Shown here in pieces: positions 12,903 to 25,605 of a stretch of 64,000 nt of DNA (position 1 is its first letter; each line of letters begins with the position of its first letter). The notes beneath the pieces were generated by a model. The model saw nothing but the letters and a program-made list of their open reading frames with translations. It searched no databases and was not told the DNA's origin. This stretch comes from Euphorbia lathyris (lineage: Eukaryota; Streptophyta; Magnoliopsida; Malpighiales; Euphorbiaceae). Made by a program: the position numbers and the translations under genes. The stretch spans positions 15,218,001 to 15,282,000 of the forward strand of contig NC_088917.1 in NCBI RefSeq assembly GCF_963576675.1. Reading direction: 5' to 3'.

Positions 12903-15042
12903 ACCTCCCCACACATGAATCTTGCTTGTCCCCAAGCAAGACAGAATTTAAAACAGAGAAAAATCAACAAATAGCTCTCTTACAAAAACAAGAATCTTCT
13001 ACACTTTATTATTCACAACAGTTCAGACTACTCATTTTGCAATTAAAAACATAATGAACCTCAGACGAGTCTCCAAAACTGATTAATTGGTTTTATCAAT
13101 CAACACTTCATGAAAACGAAAGAAGAGAACTAAAATTGATAGCTCACAAGTGGTCACTCTAACGCTCAAGTGTTTGGGTGAAATTTTTTTTTGTAAACGC
13201 TCTACATTTAATTGCACAAAGTGGTCACGTTGGGATTGCATCATCCATCCGGTCAAAATTAATGCATTAAAATTAAACAAAATCATAGGTCTTTAAAGGG
13301 TTGTAACATTGGCTAAGGGTTGGGGTAGGAAAAAGGGAATTTATAGGCAAAAAGTTAATGACTTAAATAGTTAAAATTTTTGCAAAAAGGACAAATTTTC
13401 AGCATTAGGGAGCTATAAACCACCTCCCCACACTTAAAATCTTGCTTTTCCTCAAGCAAGTCAAAATCCAAAAGGGACACGTTTTTCGCTATGTAAAAGA
13501 AGGTTTAAGCTCAAGGTTGTGTTTGTGAATCAGTGAAGTATTCGGGAAGGAACTAAAAATATAAACACGTCTTTTATCCTTTCCTCTATTTTATTGTTTT
13601 TTTTTGATTGATTTTTTTTCTTTGAATAGAGGGGAAAAAAGAGTGAAATTCAATTGGGTAAAGGTTGCTTCATCTATTAAAATTACAACCTTTTAATGAT
13701 TGCTAGCGAGAATTTGAAGGATAAGTGTGTCTAAGGATTTATCAAAACTAAATTGAGTCAATTAACTTGGGTGAGAAAGGATATTTAAGAAGGCTAAGGT
13801 TTGTAACAGGGTTGATCAAAGAAAGGGGTAAAAGGTTTAAAGGGGCTTATCTAGTGGAATTGTTAAGGGATTTTGGCTAAACAAAGAAATAGGCTAAATT
13901 TCACAAAGGGCTATACCTAGGTTGCCTAATCATTTCAAGTTTAATAGAAACACAAAATTCAACCAGTATTGGATGCAATTCCTATGAGCACAAAGACAAT
14001 AAATGTAATCCCACACCTAAGAGATCAATTGTTCCTAATCATGAGTCTAAAAATATTGATCTTTCTGGCTCTAACTCACAATTCAAGGGTTATTGGTATC
14101 AATCCTAGCCTCAACTAACGTTCCGTTCCATGTCAATTTTAGGCAAATAATAATCTTTGGAGACTCAAACGTTGTTTAAGATTTTTCGCATGCATAAATT
14201 TCATTTAGAATGTGCAAATTTTTAAGCGCATTGTCAACTGTATTGCGGGATAGCTAAATGTATCAAATTCAACTGCCTAAGATTCTGTTTATTCCTAGAA
14301 TTAAAAAGCAAACAAAAACAAAAAGCATAAAATCCTAAAATTAAAACTAAAACATGAAACCTAATATAGAAAAACAAAAAGAAATTAAAAACATTCAAAT
14401 GGCAGAATCAAAAATCGCCATATCCTAGTATTTCATCCTCACACTTACAACATGCATTTACTTCCATCATTACATAAAAGTAAAACATAAAGTGCAGAAA
14501 AGAAATAGGATAGAAAAACTCCCTCAGGGGTGGCTTGTCAATCCAACCCCGAATTTCCGATGCTAAATTTTCAATCCAAGCTGCAGTCCTGAAAATCAAA
14601 CCGGTGTCGGTGAGTATTCCGATTAGACGGTTCTGCCAATAGAAAAAAGAAAGAAAACAAACATAAGAATAAAGAAAGCAACAGAAAAGAAAAAGAAAAA
14701 AAACGTTTAATTTTTTTTTTAATTTTTTTTTTAAATTTTTATATACAAATCTAAGCAATTGTTTCAACCTATTCAATTTACAGAGATTATAAACAAAATA
14801 GTCCCTGGCAACACTTGATGGTGTTGTTATCGGGTATTTCGAAATATAATCTAATTATAAATAAAATAGTTCCAAGCAAATTTAATCTAATTATAATCAA
14901 AATAGTCCCCGGCAACGGCGCCAAAAACTTGATGGTGTTGTTGTCGGGTATTTTGAAATATAATCTAATTATAAACACATTGGTCTAGGCAAATTTGATC
15001 TAATTATAATCAAAATAGTCCACGGCAACGGCGCCAAAAACT
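12903..15042 (-). mobile_element. Internal region 3, non-coding (2,140 bp)
   Basis: The longest internal copy. It differs from regions 1 and 2 by small indels and substitutions, including an extra A/T-rich stretch near 14710-14740. The sites are as in the other units. The TGGCGCC-type primer site at 15019-15036 carries one substitution. Confidence 0.75.
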
Positions 15043-16653
15043 TGATGCTCGTAAAGTATATAGCAGTTAATAGGACAAGTGTATCCTATCGCAACAAGTA
15101 ATAAAGTGCTAAGCACGAGATCGAACCACAAGGACTATTCATTACAACTAGCAAATCTACCTAGAATGATCTAATTGTTTAGAGGGTTGGATAAATGTTG
15201 GGTTTTTGAATAACTAACTAATTGAATTAAAAGCAATAAACATAACAAAATAAAGTGAACAATTGATAGGGTAGAAGGTGAATTCATGGATGACACAACC
15301 TAAGCTGAGGAATCCTTTGATTAAATCCTATGTATGGGTTTAGGGAGTTCAGATTTGTGTTTTACCAATGATTGAAGGTAATTGCCCTAAGTGAAAGACT
15401 AATATGATCAGTATTGTCCTTCCTATTCACATGCATTCGGGTGACGGCTTGATTAGGCATATACCCTAGGTCATGCAAAGCATTAGGTTTATTGACAATT
15501 AAGGCTAAAGCCGTAGCCCAGCCACAAAGCCTCATTCCTAGTGGTCTCTAGCGAAGTCAGATTTACACAAGTTCGGTATAGACGATTCCGTGGTCAGGTT
15601 CTCATCTATCTATAATCCTATTTAATGTCAGGGTAACAGGCATTAGGCACATTATATACATAAACAGGCTAGTTGATCATTATCAATGTTCATTCTAGCA
15701 TAAATCCTGTTCCTAACAATATCTAGGCATTAAGCATGCATAAACTGATCAATCAAAGGTCCCAGATCCCTAATCATACATATTCATATAATCAATTTCA
15801 TCCCCATCCCAAATTGGATGGAGATCAGTTCATAGACAAACTAATCACGATAGGAGGAAATCAAGAATAACGGAAAACATCCACAATAAATTATAAAAGC
15901 AAAAGATAAAAGAGAGAGATAGAAATCTAAAACCCGCTTTGTCTGATTCGATTATAAAAATAGAAGATGAAGAGCTTCTCCCATTAATCGTTCTTGAAAG
16001 CAAAGACAAAATAGAAAATAAACCTAACCTAGAAAGTAGGAAATCTAATCTAAAACCTAAAAATCTACATAATGGAGGAGAGAAAGCCCTAGCGGCTCTC
16101 TGATTTATTCAATGGCTAATCCCCCTCTGAAAGATTAGGATTAGCTCCCTATTTATAGAGTTAAGAAGGAAACCCTAATGCCTCAGGGGTAAAAATGGTA
16201 TTTACAAAGTGTTAAATGGGCTTTTAGGGCCTTGATCCGCGAATTTCAGCACCGCCTCGTCTCGTCGAGACAAGGCCTGTCTCGACCAGATGAGGGCCTG
16301 TCTCGACGAGACAGGTGATGTCTCGCCGAGACAGGTCCTATTTGAGGAACTGTGGCTCCGGCTTTTATCTGTTTAGGTCCATGGGCTTCCGAAAAGTGCT
16401 CTAATGGTCCCTGACGAATCCCAAAAGTGCTCTGATGGCCCCTGAATGATCCGGAAATGCTCCAATAGGCTTGGGTCTGGTTCGGAAATGCACGAAAGGT
16501 CCCTGAAAATCCCTGAAAACACCGAAAATACCATAAATAAAGGAAATTACTAATTTTAACTAAAAAGTAATAAAACGATACTGAAATTAAATAGAAACAA
16601 AGGGAAAACAAACTAAATTAATCCTAAAAACTCTATATAAATGGGAGCTATCA
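15043..16653 (-). repeat. LTR copy 4 of the array (1,611 bp)
   Basis: Complete LTR ending GGGAGCTATCA at 16653, closest to LTR 3. One of the TCTCGACGAGAC palindromes is altered to TCTCGACCAGATG near 16280. Confidence 0.85.
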
Positions 16654-16914
16654 ACCTCCCCACACTTGAATCTTGCTTGTCCCCAAGCAAGACAGAATTT
16701 AAAACAGAGAAAAATCAACAAATAGCTCCCTTACAAAAACAAGAATCTTCTACACTTTATTATTCACAACAGTTCAGACTACTCATTTTGCAATTAAAAA
16801 CATAATGAACCTCAGACGAGTCTCCAAAACTGATTAATTGGTTTTATCAATCAACACTTCATGAAAACGAAAGAAGGGAACTAAAATTGATAGCTCACAA
16901 GTGGTCACTCTAAC
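16654..16914 (-). mobile_element. Truncated internal region at the array's right end
   Basis: Begins with the polypurine tract side (CCTCCCCACACTTG) and matches the first 261 bp of the other internal regions. It stops abruptly after GTGGTCACTCTAAC, where the palindromic element starts. Confidence 0.8.
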
Positions 16915-19900
16915 ATAAAGTAAAGGGTAATTTTGGTATTTTAAAGATTATTTAGTATAATTTGACCATTGACCCAAGCATAAGGACTAAGGAGTTAACA
17001 AAAACAAAAACCGAGAGACTATATAATTATTTCCAAAAACATAGTGACTAAGTAGTGTATTAGGTAAAAACGCAGGGACCTTATAATTATTTACCCTAAT
17101 TATAAAATGTTTTTTGTACTGAGTGGTTACAATTGCGATTTAATTCTATTTAACTAAAATTAATGTATAAGCTTAATACTTCATTAAGAAAAAGTAAAAA
17201 TTTTAATTAATGGGCAAAAAATATTTTCACTTTTCTCTTTATATGCTTATATCTTGACATTCTCTCTTATTTTCGAAAAAAATAAGAGAGAAGATAGTTC
17301 TCTCCTAATTATATTTTTGTCTCTTCATTTTGGTTTTCTATTCTTTTGTTTGTTTTTCTTGCTTACGAAAATCAAGAATATATAATTATTAGAAAATATT
17401 AATGAAATCAAATAAGTGATATCTGCGAGCGTTACTGATATTCTATAAAATGAAAGAATGAAGAACAAATTGATTGAATATCTTGATGAGATATTACAAG
17501 ATAAAAATAGGAGAAATCATCACTTTAAGCTGATTCAATTGCATATATTGAGTTATTGTAGCATAATGAATAATTGAATTCAAATACTTGGTTATCATGA
17601 AATTCCATTAAACAAAATGATTATCATCAAGATGAATTTGTGACTAATTCTTATGAATTTTATTTTTTTTATGTGTAACATATTGAATTGATAAAGTTTC
17701 TCCATGTGCAATTAGAAAAGTATTGATTGTAATAGTTTATAGCATAATATATTGATGTTACTTCCATTTTAATATAGATTGTAATTATTTTGTATCGTAG
17801 ATATAATATTTAATTTTAATAGTTTAATTAAATTTTTGGGTTTTCATTATATTCTAATATATTTCTTAATTAATCTCCTATTTTATTATCATTGTTTCAC
17901 AGAATTCCAGTTATAAAAAATAGGGTAAATAATTATAAGGTCCCTGTGTTTTTACCTAATATACTACTTAGTCCCTATATTTTTGGAAATAATTATATAG
18001 TCCCTCAGTTTTTGTTTTTGTTAACTCCTTAGTCCTTATGCTTGGGTCAATGATCAAATTATACTAAATAATCTTTAAAATACCAAAATTACCCTTTATT
18101 TTGTGTTTTAATAATAAAACATATATTTTTCTTATTTTATATTTTTCTCTCTCTTTTCCTACATAATCACAATATCTCCAATATAAACTCCAATATAAAG
18201 TAATTGATTTATTAATTTTTTATATATAATTATAGAACTTTAATTTTAATAACGTGAAATTTATTGACTAAAAAAATAAATAAAAAAGATTTCAAAAATT
18301 ATTAAAATAGGAGTAAGACTATCATTATAAAAAGTTAGGTAAATATTATAAGGTCTTTATGTTTTTACAATTCTAATAAATTTTACGAATGAAGAAAAAA
18401 ATATATGATTTTTAAAAAATTATAAAAAATTTATAATAATATTTAATATTAGCTTAAAAATATTATATTAAAAAAATAAAGAAAAAATAATTACAATTTA
18501 AGAAAATTAATAATACATTTTTTTAAATATATTAATTTCGGTGTATATGTTGTTCAATAACTTCATTAAAACTAATTAGATTAAATTTGAACTAAAAGAT
18601 AAAAAAATTTATGTATATAACTAGGGGCAATTTTGGACTTTCATTTACAAAAACAAAAGGACGGACTAAAGAATTGATTAAGATAAAACTTAAGGACCTT
18701 ATAATAATATGATGGACTTACTAGCGTGTTAAGTAAAAACATAAGGACCTTATAATTATTTACCCTATTTTTTATAACTAGAATTCTACGAAACAATGAT
18801 AATAAAATAGGAGATTAATTAAGAAATATATTAGAATATAATGAAAACCCAAAAATTGAATTAAACTACAATTAAAATTAAATATTATATCTACGATATA
18901 AAAGAATTACAATCTATGTTAAACAAAAATTGAATTAAACTATTAAAATTAAATATTATATCTACGATACAAAATAATTACAATCTATATTAAAATGGAA
19001 GTAACATCAATATATTATGCTATAAACTATTACAATCAATACTTTTCTAATTGCACATGGAGAAACTTTATCAATTCAATATGTTACACATAAAAAAAAT
19101 TCATAAGAATTAGTCACAAATTCATCTTGATGATAATCATTTTGCTTAATGGAATTTCATGATAACCAAGTATTTGAATTCAATTATTCATTATGCTACA
19201 ATAACTCAATATATGCAATTGAATCAGCTTAAAGTGATGATTTCTCCTATTTTTATCTTGTAATATCTCATCAAGATATTCAATCAATTTGTTCTTCATT
19301 CTTTTATTTTATAGAATATCAGTAACGCTCGCAGATATCACTTATTTGATTTCATTAATATTTTCTAATAATTATATATTCTTGAATTTCGTAAGCAAGG
19401 AAAACAAACAAAAGAATAGAAAACCAAAATGAAGGGACAAAAATATAATTAGGAGAGAACTATCTTCTCTCTTATTTTTTTTTTTTGAAAATAAGAGAGA
19501 ATGTCAAGATATAAGCATATAAAGAGGAAAGTGAAAATATTTTTTGCCCATTAATTAAAATTTTTACTTTTTCTTAATGAAGTATTAAGCTTATACATTA
19601 ATTTTAGTTAAATAGAATTAAATCGCAATTGTAACCACTCAGTACAAAAAACCTTTTATAATTAGGGTAAATAATTATAAGGTCCCTGTGTTTTTACCTA
19701 ATACACTACTTAGTCACTATGTTTTTGGAAATAATTATATAGTCCCTCAGTTTTTGTTTTTGTTAACTCATTAGTCCTTATGCTTGGGTCAATGGTCAAA
19801 TTATACTAAATAATCTTTAAAATACCAAAATTACCCTTTACTTTATGTTTTAATAATAAAACATCTATTTTTTTTATTTTATATTTTTCTCTCTCTTTTC

Positions 19901-19957
19901 CTACATAATCACAATATCTCCAATATAAACTCCAATATAAAGTAATTGATTTCTTAA
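16915..19957. mobile_element. Nested palindrome of inverted-repeat elements
   Basis: Two arms, about 16915-17922 and 18766-19846, are inverted copies of each other. The right arm has an extra ~65-bp internal duplication near 18855-18985. Each arm is bordered by the same ~180-bp terminal sequence (GGGTAAATAATTATAAGG...). Reading across: a reversed end (16915-17096), arm, a complete element (17923-18765), inverted arm, and a second forward end that continues to about 19957. There is no transposase frame. The plus-strand end at 19665-19957 is a direct copy of 17923-18215. Confidence 0.75.
17923..18765. mobile_element. Inner inverted-repeat element of the palindrome
   Basis: Starts GGGTAAATAATTATAAGG and ends CCTTATAATTATTTACCC. 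The flanks are inverted copies of each other (TAAAAAATA and TATTTTTTA) rather than a direct duplication, so a simple insertion is not supported. The interior is very AT-rich and non-coding. Confidence 0.6.
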
Positions 19958-19965
19958 TTTTTTTA

Positions 19966-21441
19966 GGGTAAATTCCAAAAACAACTCCTGTGGTTTCATG
20001 TTGTTAAAAAAAAACCCCTGTGGTGTGTTTTTACAAAAAAAAAAAGGATTGTGGTTTACGCCGCTACCCAAAAAACGAAAAATGACTTAACACCGTTAGA
20101 TTGGATGACGTGACAAAGGGTAAAATTGAAAAAACTAATTTTTTTATTATTTTTTTATTATTTTTCCTCTTCTCTGATTTACCCTCCTCATCTTCGCTGA
20201 GTCAAACAAATTTCATTTGTCTGAATTTCCAAAATCAACCAATTGATCAAAATTCATCTTCTTCTTCTCCCCTTCTTCGCTCTGTCTCTCTTTGACCCGT
20301 AAATCTTTCTGTCGTTCTCCGCCGTTCTCGTAATCGCGGTCCTCCTCTCTTCGCCCAATGTTTTGGTATAAATAGAAACGCCATTTTTTCATATTCAATC
20401 TACCTTGTCTTGTCTGAGCTTGTGAGAAACTTGGCCTTTATATCTGGGTATATTGCTGGAATTGGTGGGAAATTGCGACTATCATGGAGAGCCATTGAAA
20501 TCCAAACCTAGAGCCAAGAGAAGAGAAGAGAAGATAAAAAAAAAGGTAGTGGCTTCTAAGCTCGTGAGATCGTCGGCTTTCTCCAGGCACACAACAACAA
20601 CTGATTCGTTCACCTTTCCTCTTTCTTCGTTTCATTTCTGTTTTTAATTTCTGTGTATGTTATTGAGTTGGGATTTGGTTCGTTTATTGTTGGCGATTGA
20701 ATATCTAGCAATAGTGATCATCAGATCCATGCGTGTCCCTTTTTTTGTTGAAAATACGCTTAGGATTTCATTTGGATGCTTACTTTCCATTTGGATGCTA
20801 ATTTTCTCATTCTAAGAATCTGACTGATTTACTGGTTTTTTACATCTTTTTCTGGATTTTACTGATTTTTTCGTCGTACTGTTTCGTTTTTGCGATGTAC
20901 CTATTTTTTATGGCCTTCAATTCTTGCAATCGTTCTTCAATACGCTCATCAAGATGTTTCCGCTGCTTTCCTTTGTGTTTTATGAGAATCAGATTTTCGA
21001 AATTTTATTTTTAATCATTTTGTAGATCTTATCACAGTAAATATTTTCCTGGCTCTAGGTTTGGATCTCGGAGTCGGATAGAGAGGATAAGAATCGAAAG
21101 GAGAAGAAGGAGGATTCAGATTGAACTTCTGGATTTCAACGTTCTGGAAATTTCCAGAATTTCTGGAATCATAATTTGACTCAGCGAAGATGAGGAGGGT
21201 AGAGAAGAAGAAGAAGAAGAAAAGGAGGAGGAGAGCAAGAAGAAGAAAAAGAAAAAGAAAAAAGAAAAATTAAAAAAAAAATCCAACTCTACCCCTTGCC
21301 ACGTCAGCACTTTTAACGGTGTTAAGCCCTTTTCCGTTTTTTGGGTAATGGCGTAAACCATAGTCCTTTTTTTTGTAAAAACAAACCACAGGGTTTTTTT
21401 TAACAACATCAAACCACAAGGGTTGTTTTTGGAATTTATCC
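19966..21441. mobile_element. Mutator-like long-TIR element
   Basis: Left end GGGTAAATTCCAAAAACAAC, right end GTTGTTTTTGGAATTTATCC. The inverted repeats extend well over 100 bp, through the GTGGTTTACGCC and AACGGTGTTAAG regions and on to a pair reading CTCATCTTCGCTGAGTCAAA and its complement. The flank TTTTTTTA occurs on both sides, compatible with an 8-9 bp target duplication. The interior (20300-21100) has no transposase. Its short frames, such as 20453-20647, are Lys/Arg-rich and not recognised. Confidence 0.7.
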
Positions 21442-21681
21442 TTTTTTTATGATGATGTTTCATTTTCCTCTTTTAAAAACTCTTGAAATACTAACAATTT
21501 TGTACAAACCACAATATAGTAGTTAAAAACTATATAAGCCAATGTTGCAAAAACAATTATCTCAATATCCCATAATTAATGTACATTTTTAGGATTTTGA
21601 GCATCAAAATTTATTTTTATTTACCTTCATTTTGAATTCGTATCTAGCATAATCCAAATTCTTCAAGAATAAACATCTTAT
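21442..21681. other. Short AT-rich spacer
   Basis: No feature was seen. The last 11 bases (AAACATCTTAT, 21671-21681) are the left target-site copy of the LINE that follows. Confidence 0.6.
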
Positions 21682-24600
21682 TCATTGATCCTATTAACCA
21701 AGGTGGGGGGTTGGCTTTACTTTGGAAAATTAATGGTTCAGCCAGTTTGCTACGTGCTTCTAGAAATTTTATTAATATCAATGTCTCTTTACTAGGTTTG
21801 CTGGAGTATCGATTAACCGGTTTTTATGGTTTTCCTGAGCACTCTAGAAGGTCAGCTTCTTGGGAGATGATCCGGGATCTGTTTAGTAATCATTCTTTGC
21901 CTTGGGTAATTATTGGAGACTTTAATGACATGGCTTTACAGAGTGAGAAGAGTGGTGGTCGCAAACATCCACCTAATTTAATTAAAGGTTTTTCTGATGT
22001 GATTGAGCAATGTAATCTGTTCAAGGTCCCTATGATTGGGCATGCGTTTACTTGGGAAAAGAGCAGAGGCTATCATAATTTTGTTGAAGAGAAGTTAGAT
22101 CGGGGATTAGCATCATCCAGTTGGTTTCAATTGTTTCCTTCGGCCAAAGTTATTAATGAGGAAGCTTCAGCCTCTGACCATTCAACTCTTGTGTTGTGTC
22201 CGACCTCTAGTGAAGGGGTGTTTGTTCGTCGGTTCCGATTCGAAGCTGCCTGGACTCAAGAACCTGATTGTCGTGATCGGATTGTAAGCTCTTGGAATGT
22301 GAATGGCTAGGCTGACATTTTGGTTCGTTTGGAGCAGTGCGGGCAGGCACTGTATCAGTTGGGAACCGAGCTGCGCAATCGGTTTTCTTCCAAACTTGTA
22401 GATTGTCGAGCTGAGATTAAAAGGCTGCAGAATCGCGTCGATGAGGCAGATCAGGCGTTACTCATAGAAGCTCGGGAAAAGCTGGAAAATATCATGTACC
22501 AACAGGAATTGTATTGGAAGCAAAGAGCAAAAAAATTGTGGCTAGCTGGCGGTGATATGAATTCAAAATTTTTTCATGCAGCTGCTAATAATAGGAGAAA
22601 AAAGAATAGTTTTGAGAGGCTTCGTGATGCAGATGGAGAATGGCGCAGCTGGGGTGCAGGTTTGGACTCTGTTATTCTCTCTTACTTTTCCCAGCTTTTT
22701 TCCTCGAATGGTTGTGTTTTGGGTCCTATTATTGAAAATGTGGAGCCGAAGTTGTCTGTGGAAAATTGTGATATGCTCTGTGGTGATTTTAATGCTGTGG
22801 AAATTAAAGAAGCCTTGTTTTCAATGCACCCGGACAAAAGCCCTGGTCCTGATGGTTTTAACCCCGGGTTTTATCAGAAATTTTGGGATGTAGTAGGAGG
22901 TCATGTTACTGAAGCTTGTTTGTTATGGTTAAATTCTAGAGTGTTGCCTGATGGGATTCATGAAACTAATATTGTATTAATCCCTAAGAAATCAAAACCT
23001 GAGATGGTTTCTGACTTGAGACCGATAGCTCTTTGTAATGTGATCTACAAAATTGTTTCTAAAGTCTTAGCTAATCGGTTAAAGAAAGTCCTTCATGTTC
23101 TTATATCTCCATCCCAGAGTGCCTTTATCCCAGGCAGACTAATCATTGATAATGTTATGCTGGCATTTGAAGTGAATCATTATCTCCAATAGAGGACTAG
23201 AAGGGTTTCAAGTGGTATGGATGCTCTTAAGCTTGATATGTCTAAAGCATATGATAGGGTGGAATGGAGATTTCTTCAGGAGATGTTATTGAAACTTGGT
23301 TTCCCATCAAGCTTTGTTAACCTATTAATGCAGTGCGTTACAAAGGTTAAATATAGGGTTGTCCATGGGAAGCATGTAGTGGGCCCTATTGTTCCACAGA
23401 AGGGACTCCGTCAAGGGGATCCGCTGTCACCATATCTTTTTATTATCTGTGCGGAGGGTCTCTCTCTCTACTTATCTCGGCTAGAGTCAGAGGGTCGGAT
23501 CCAAGGCTGTGTTGTTGCGGACCAAGCGCCAGCAATCTCTCATCTGTTCTTCGCTGATGATAGTTACTTCTTTTTTGGAGCCAATCGATCAGAAGCTTCA
23601 GCAATTAAACAAGCTCTAAATGACTATGAGTGTGCTTTTGGACAGAAAATAAATTTATCAAAATCCTCTATATCTTTCAGTCGAAACTGTCCAGATGGTG
23701 GGGGTGCAGAAATTAGTAATATCTTGGGCGTTTCCACTGTAGCCATCCTGGATAAGTATCTGGGACTACCTTCGGTGGTAGGAAGGAATAAGTCACAGAT
23801 TTTTGGCTTTGCTGAGGACATGGTGCGGTCTAGATTAAAGAGTTGGAAAGCCAGGTTTCTATCAAGAGCAGGAAAGGAGATTATGATCAAATCTGTTGTG
23901 CAGGTGCTTCCTACTTATGCAATGAGTCTCTTCCTATTTCCTATGAATATCTGTGATGATCTTGAAAAGTTGATGAATTCTTTTTGGTGGGGATCAGATA
24001 GTTCTGGTAAAGGTAGTTTACACTGAAAATCGTGGGATAAGTTGTGCTGCCCTAAAAAATTTGGTGGAATGGGGTTCAGGAAGTTGCATAATTTCAACTT
24101 AGCTTTATTGGCTAAACAAGGTTGGCGACTTAGCTCAAATCCTGAGTCTCTTGTGGCACGAGTTTTTAAAGCTCTTTATTATCCGAATATCTCTTTTCTT
24201 GATGCATCGTTATCTGATGGGCCTAGCTTTATCTGGCGTATTATTATGGGTGCTCAAGAGTTGATAAAGTCAGGTATTCGCAGGTTTGTAGGGGCGGATG
24301 GTGAGGTCCGGATTTGGGATGACCCGTGGCTCCCTGACGATCATTTCCCATATATTGAAAGTGAAAAATTGGATGGTTTAGGGGTGGAAGTGGCGGCTGA
24401 TCTTATGGAGGAGGGTCGACGGTCATGGGATGTTGGGTTAGTTTCGGGCATTTTTGTCCCTCGGGATGCAGAACTTATTCTCCATATCCCTTTATCTAAT
24501 CGGATTGATCATGATGGGTGGTACTGGAAGGACGACCGACGGGGCAACTATACAGTTAAAAGTGGGTACCGAAAACTTATGGCTGGATTTGGAACAAATT

Positions 24601-25568
24601 GGTTCAATAATTCTCCAGTTTGGAATAAAGTTTGGAATCTTAAAGTGCCCCCTAAAGTTAAGAACCTTCTTTGGCAGGTTCTTGCTAGCTGTTTCCCTTC
24701 TAAAGTCGCGCTGAAAGCCCGTAGGGTTCCTATCTCAGATTTATGTGAGCTCTGTCATGGGGCGGTGGAAGATTCTTATCATATTTTTCTCAAATGTACT
24801 ATGGCTCGAGCTATTTGGACTCTCTCGCCTATTGGGAATGTGGGAACCCAATTTCATAACATTTTTTATTATTGGGGCTGGATCTTTTCTAAACCGGTGG
24901 AGCTTGTTGAGCTTGTAGCGGTTTTATGGTGGATTATTTGGTGTTATAGAAACGATATTGTGTGGAATCGGAAGGATTCACACGCCTCGGTCCTGTACCT
25001 TTTGGTCGGTTCCTTTTTACAGGCATGGAAGAAAGCACAGGCATCGGTTTCACCTTCAGGCTGTCCGGCTATGCCAAGTCCGACGGTGTGGCAGCGTCCT
25101 CCAACAGGCTTTCTAAAACTAAATGTGGATGGTGCGTCATTTGCAAACGAGAATGTGGCTGGGTTTGGGTGTATCGTTCGGGATGAGTTGGGCCGATTTG
25201 TCGAGGCTAAAAGTGGTATCTTGCAGAATTACCATGATGCATCGTTCATTGAAGCGCTATCGGTCTGTGAAGCTCTTAGTTGGATTAAAGAATGCGGATG
25301 GAAGGATGTAATCATTGAATCAGATTCTTTGATCGTGGTACAGTCTATGGCCCGCCCGTTAGAGGTTTCATCTCCTTTTAACGTCTTAGCCAATGATTGT
25401 CATTTTTCATTGAACGAGCTTTTTAATTGCTCTATTCGATTTGTCTGTCGTTCTACAAACTCTGTTGCTCATTTGTTAGCTAGAAGTAGTATTTTACCTT
25501 TACATCGGGGTGAGTGGTTTTCTGTACCCCTTGATTTTATTTGTAATATGCTTCTTCTTGATTCTTAA
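21682..25568 (+). pseudogene. LINE ORF2: endonuclease (partial), RT, zf-RVT, RNase H
   Basis: One reading frame throughout, broken by three stops: TAG at 22308, TAG at 23190 and TGA at 24024. Two of these look like single changes in a Trp codon. It keeps the C-terminal part of an exo-endo-phosphatase domain (IIGDFND near 21910, SASDHSTL near 22170). The reverse transcriptase has SPGPDGFNPGFYQ, a GLRQGDPLSPYLF block and the catalytic FADD at 23550-23561. A zinc-binding linker (CELCH...HIFLKC) follows near 24740-24800. The C-terminal RNase H has VDGAS, EALSV and ESDS acidic motifs. The endonuclease N-terminus is missing, so the copy cannot mobilise itself. No ORF1 is present. Confidence 0.9.
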
Positions 25569-25594
25569 TATATGCTTCTTTGGTTGTAAAAAAA
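21682..25594 (+). mobile_element. 5'-truncated LINE (plant L1 type) with target duplication
   Basis: A LINE insertion flanked by AAACATCTTAT at 21671-21681 and 25595-25605, the right copy following a short poly(A) from 25588. The 3.9-kb insert starts inside the endonuclease domain and runs through reverse transcriptase, a zinc-binding region and RNase H to the 3' UTR. The exact 11-bp duplication and the single preserved reading frame point to a fairly young, 5'-truncated copy. Confidence 0.9.
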
Positions 25595-25605
25595 AAACAT
25601 CTTAT

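Larger units (their letters stand above)
3749..16914 (-). mobile_element. Tandem array of a non-coding Athila/Tat-type LTR element
   Basis: Read on the minus strand, this is a head-to-tail array with shared LTRs. In plus order it runs: internal remnant (3749-3841), LTR, internal, LTR, internal, LTR, internal, LTR, internal remnant (16654-16914). Unit starts at 3842, 7567, 11292 and 15043 give periods of 3725, 3725 and 3751 bp. Each LTR is bounded by TG...CA. On its PBS side lies TGGCGCCGTTGCCGGGGA (minus strand), the tRNA-Asp primer site known from Athila/Tat elements. On the other side lies a purine tract, AGTGTGGGGAGGT. Internal regions have no gag or pol frame, so this is LARD-like. Units 1 and 2 are nearly identical, and LTRs 3 and 4 share variants absent from 1 and 2. 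Both array ends are broken, so no target duplication can be assigned. Confidence 0.85.

Noticed and set aside
3816..15042. tRNA gene suggested by tRNA-Asp-like matches
   Set aside because: Only the 18-base primer complement is present; no cloverleaf.
16915..19957. 9-bp target duplication for the inner palindrome element
   Set aside because: The flanks TAAAAAATA and TATTTTTTA are inverted copies, as expected from the palindrome, not a direct duplication.
20101..20647. Small frames inside the 19966-21441 element as captured genes
   Set aside because: Low-complexity Ser- or Lys-rich translations with frames open on both strands; no recognisable donor.
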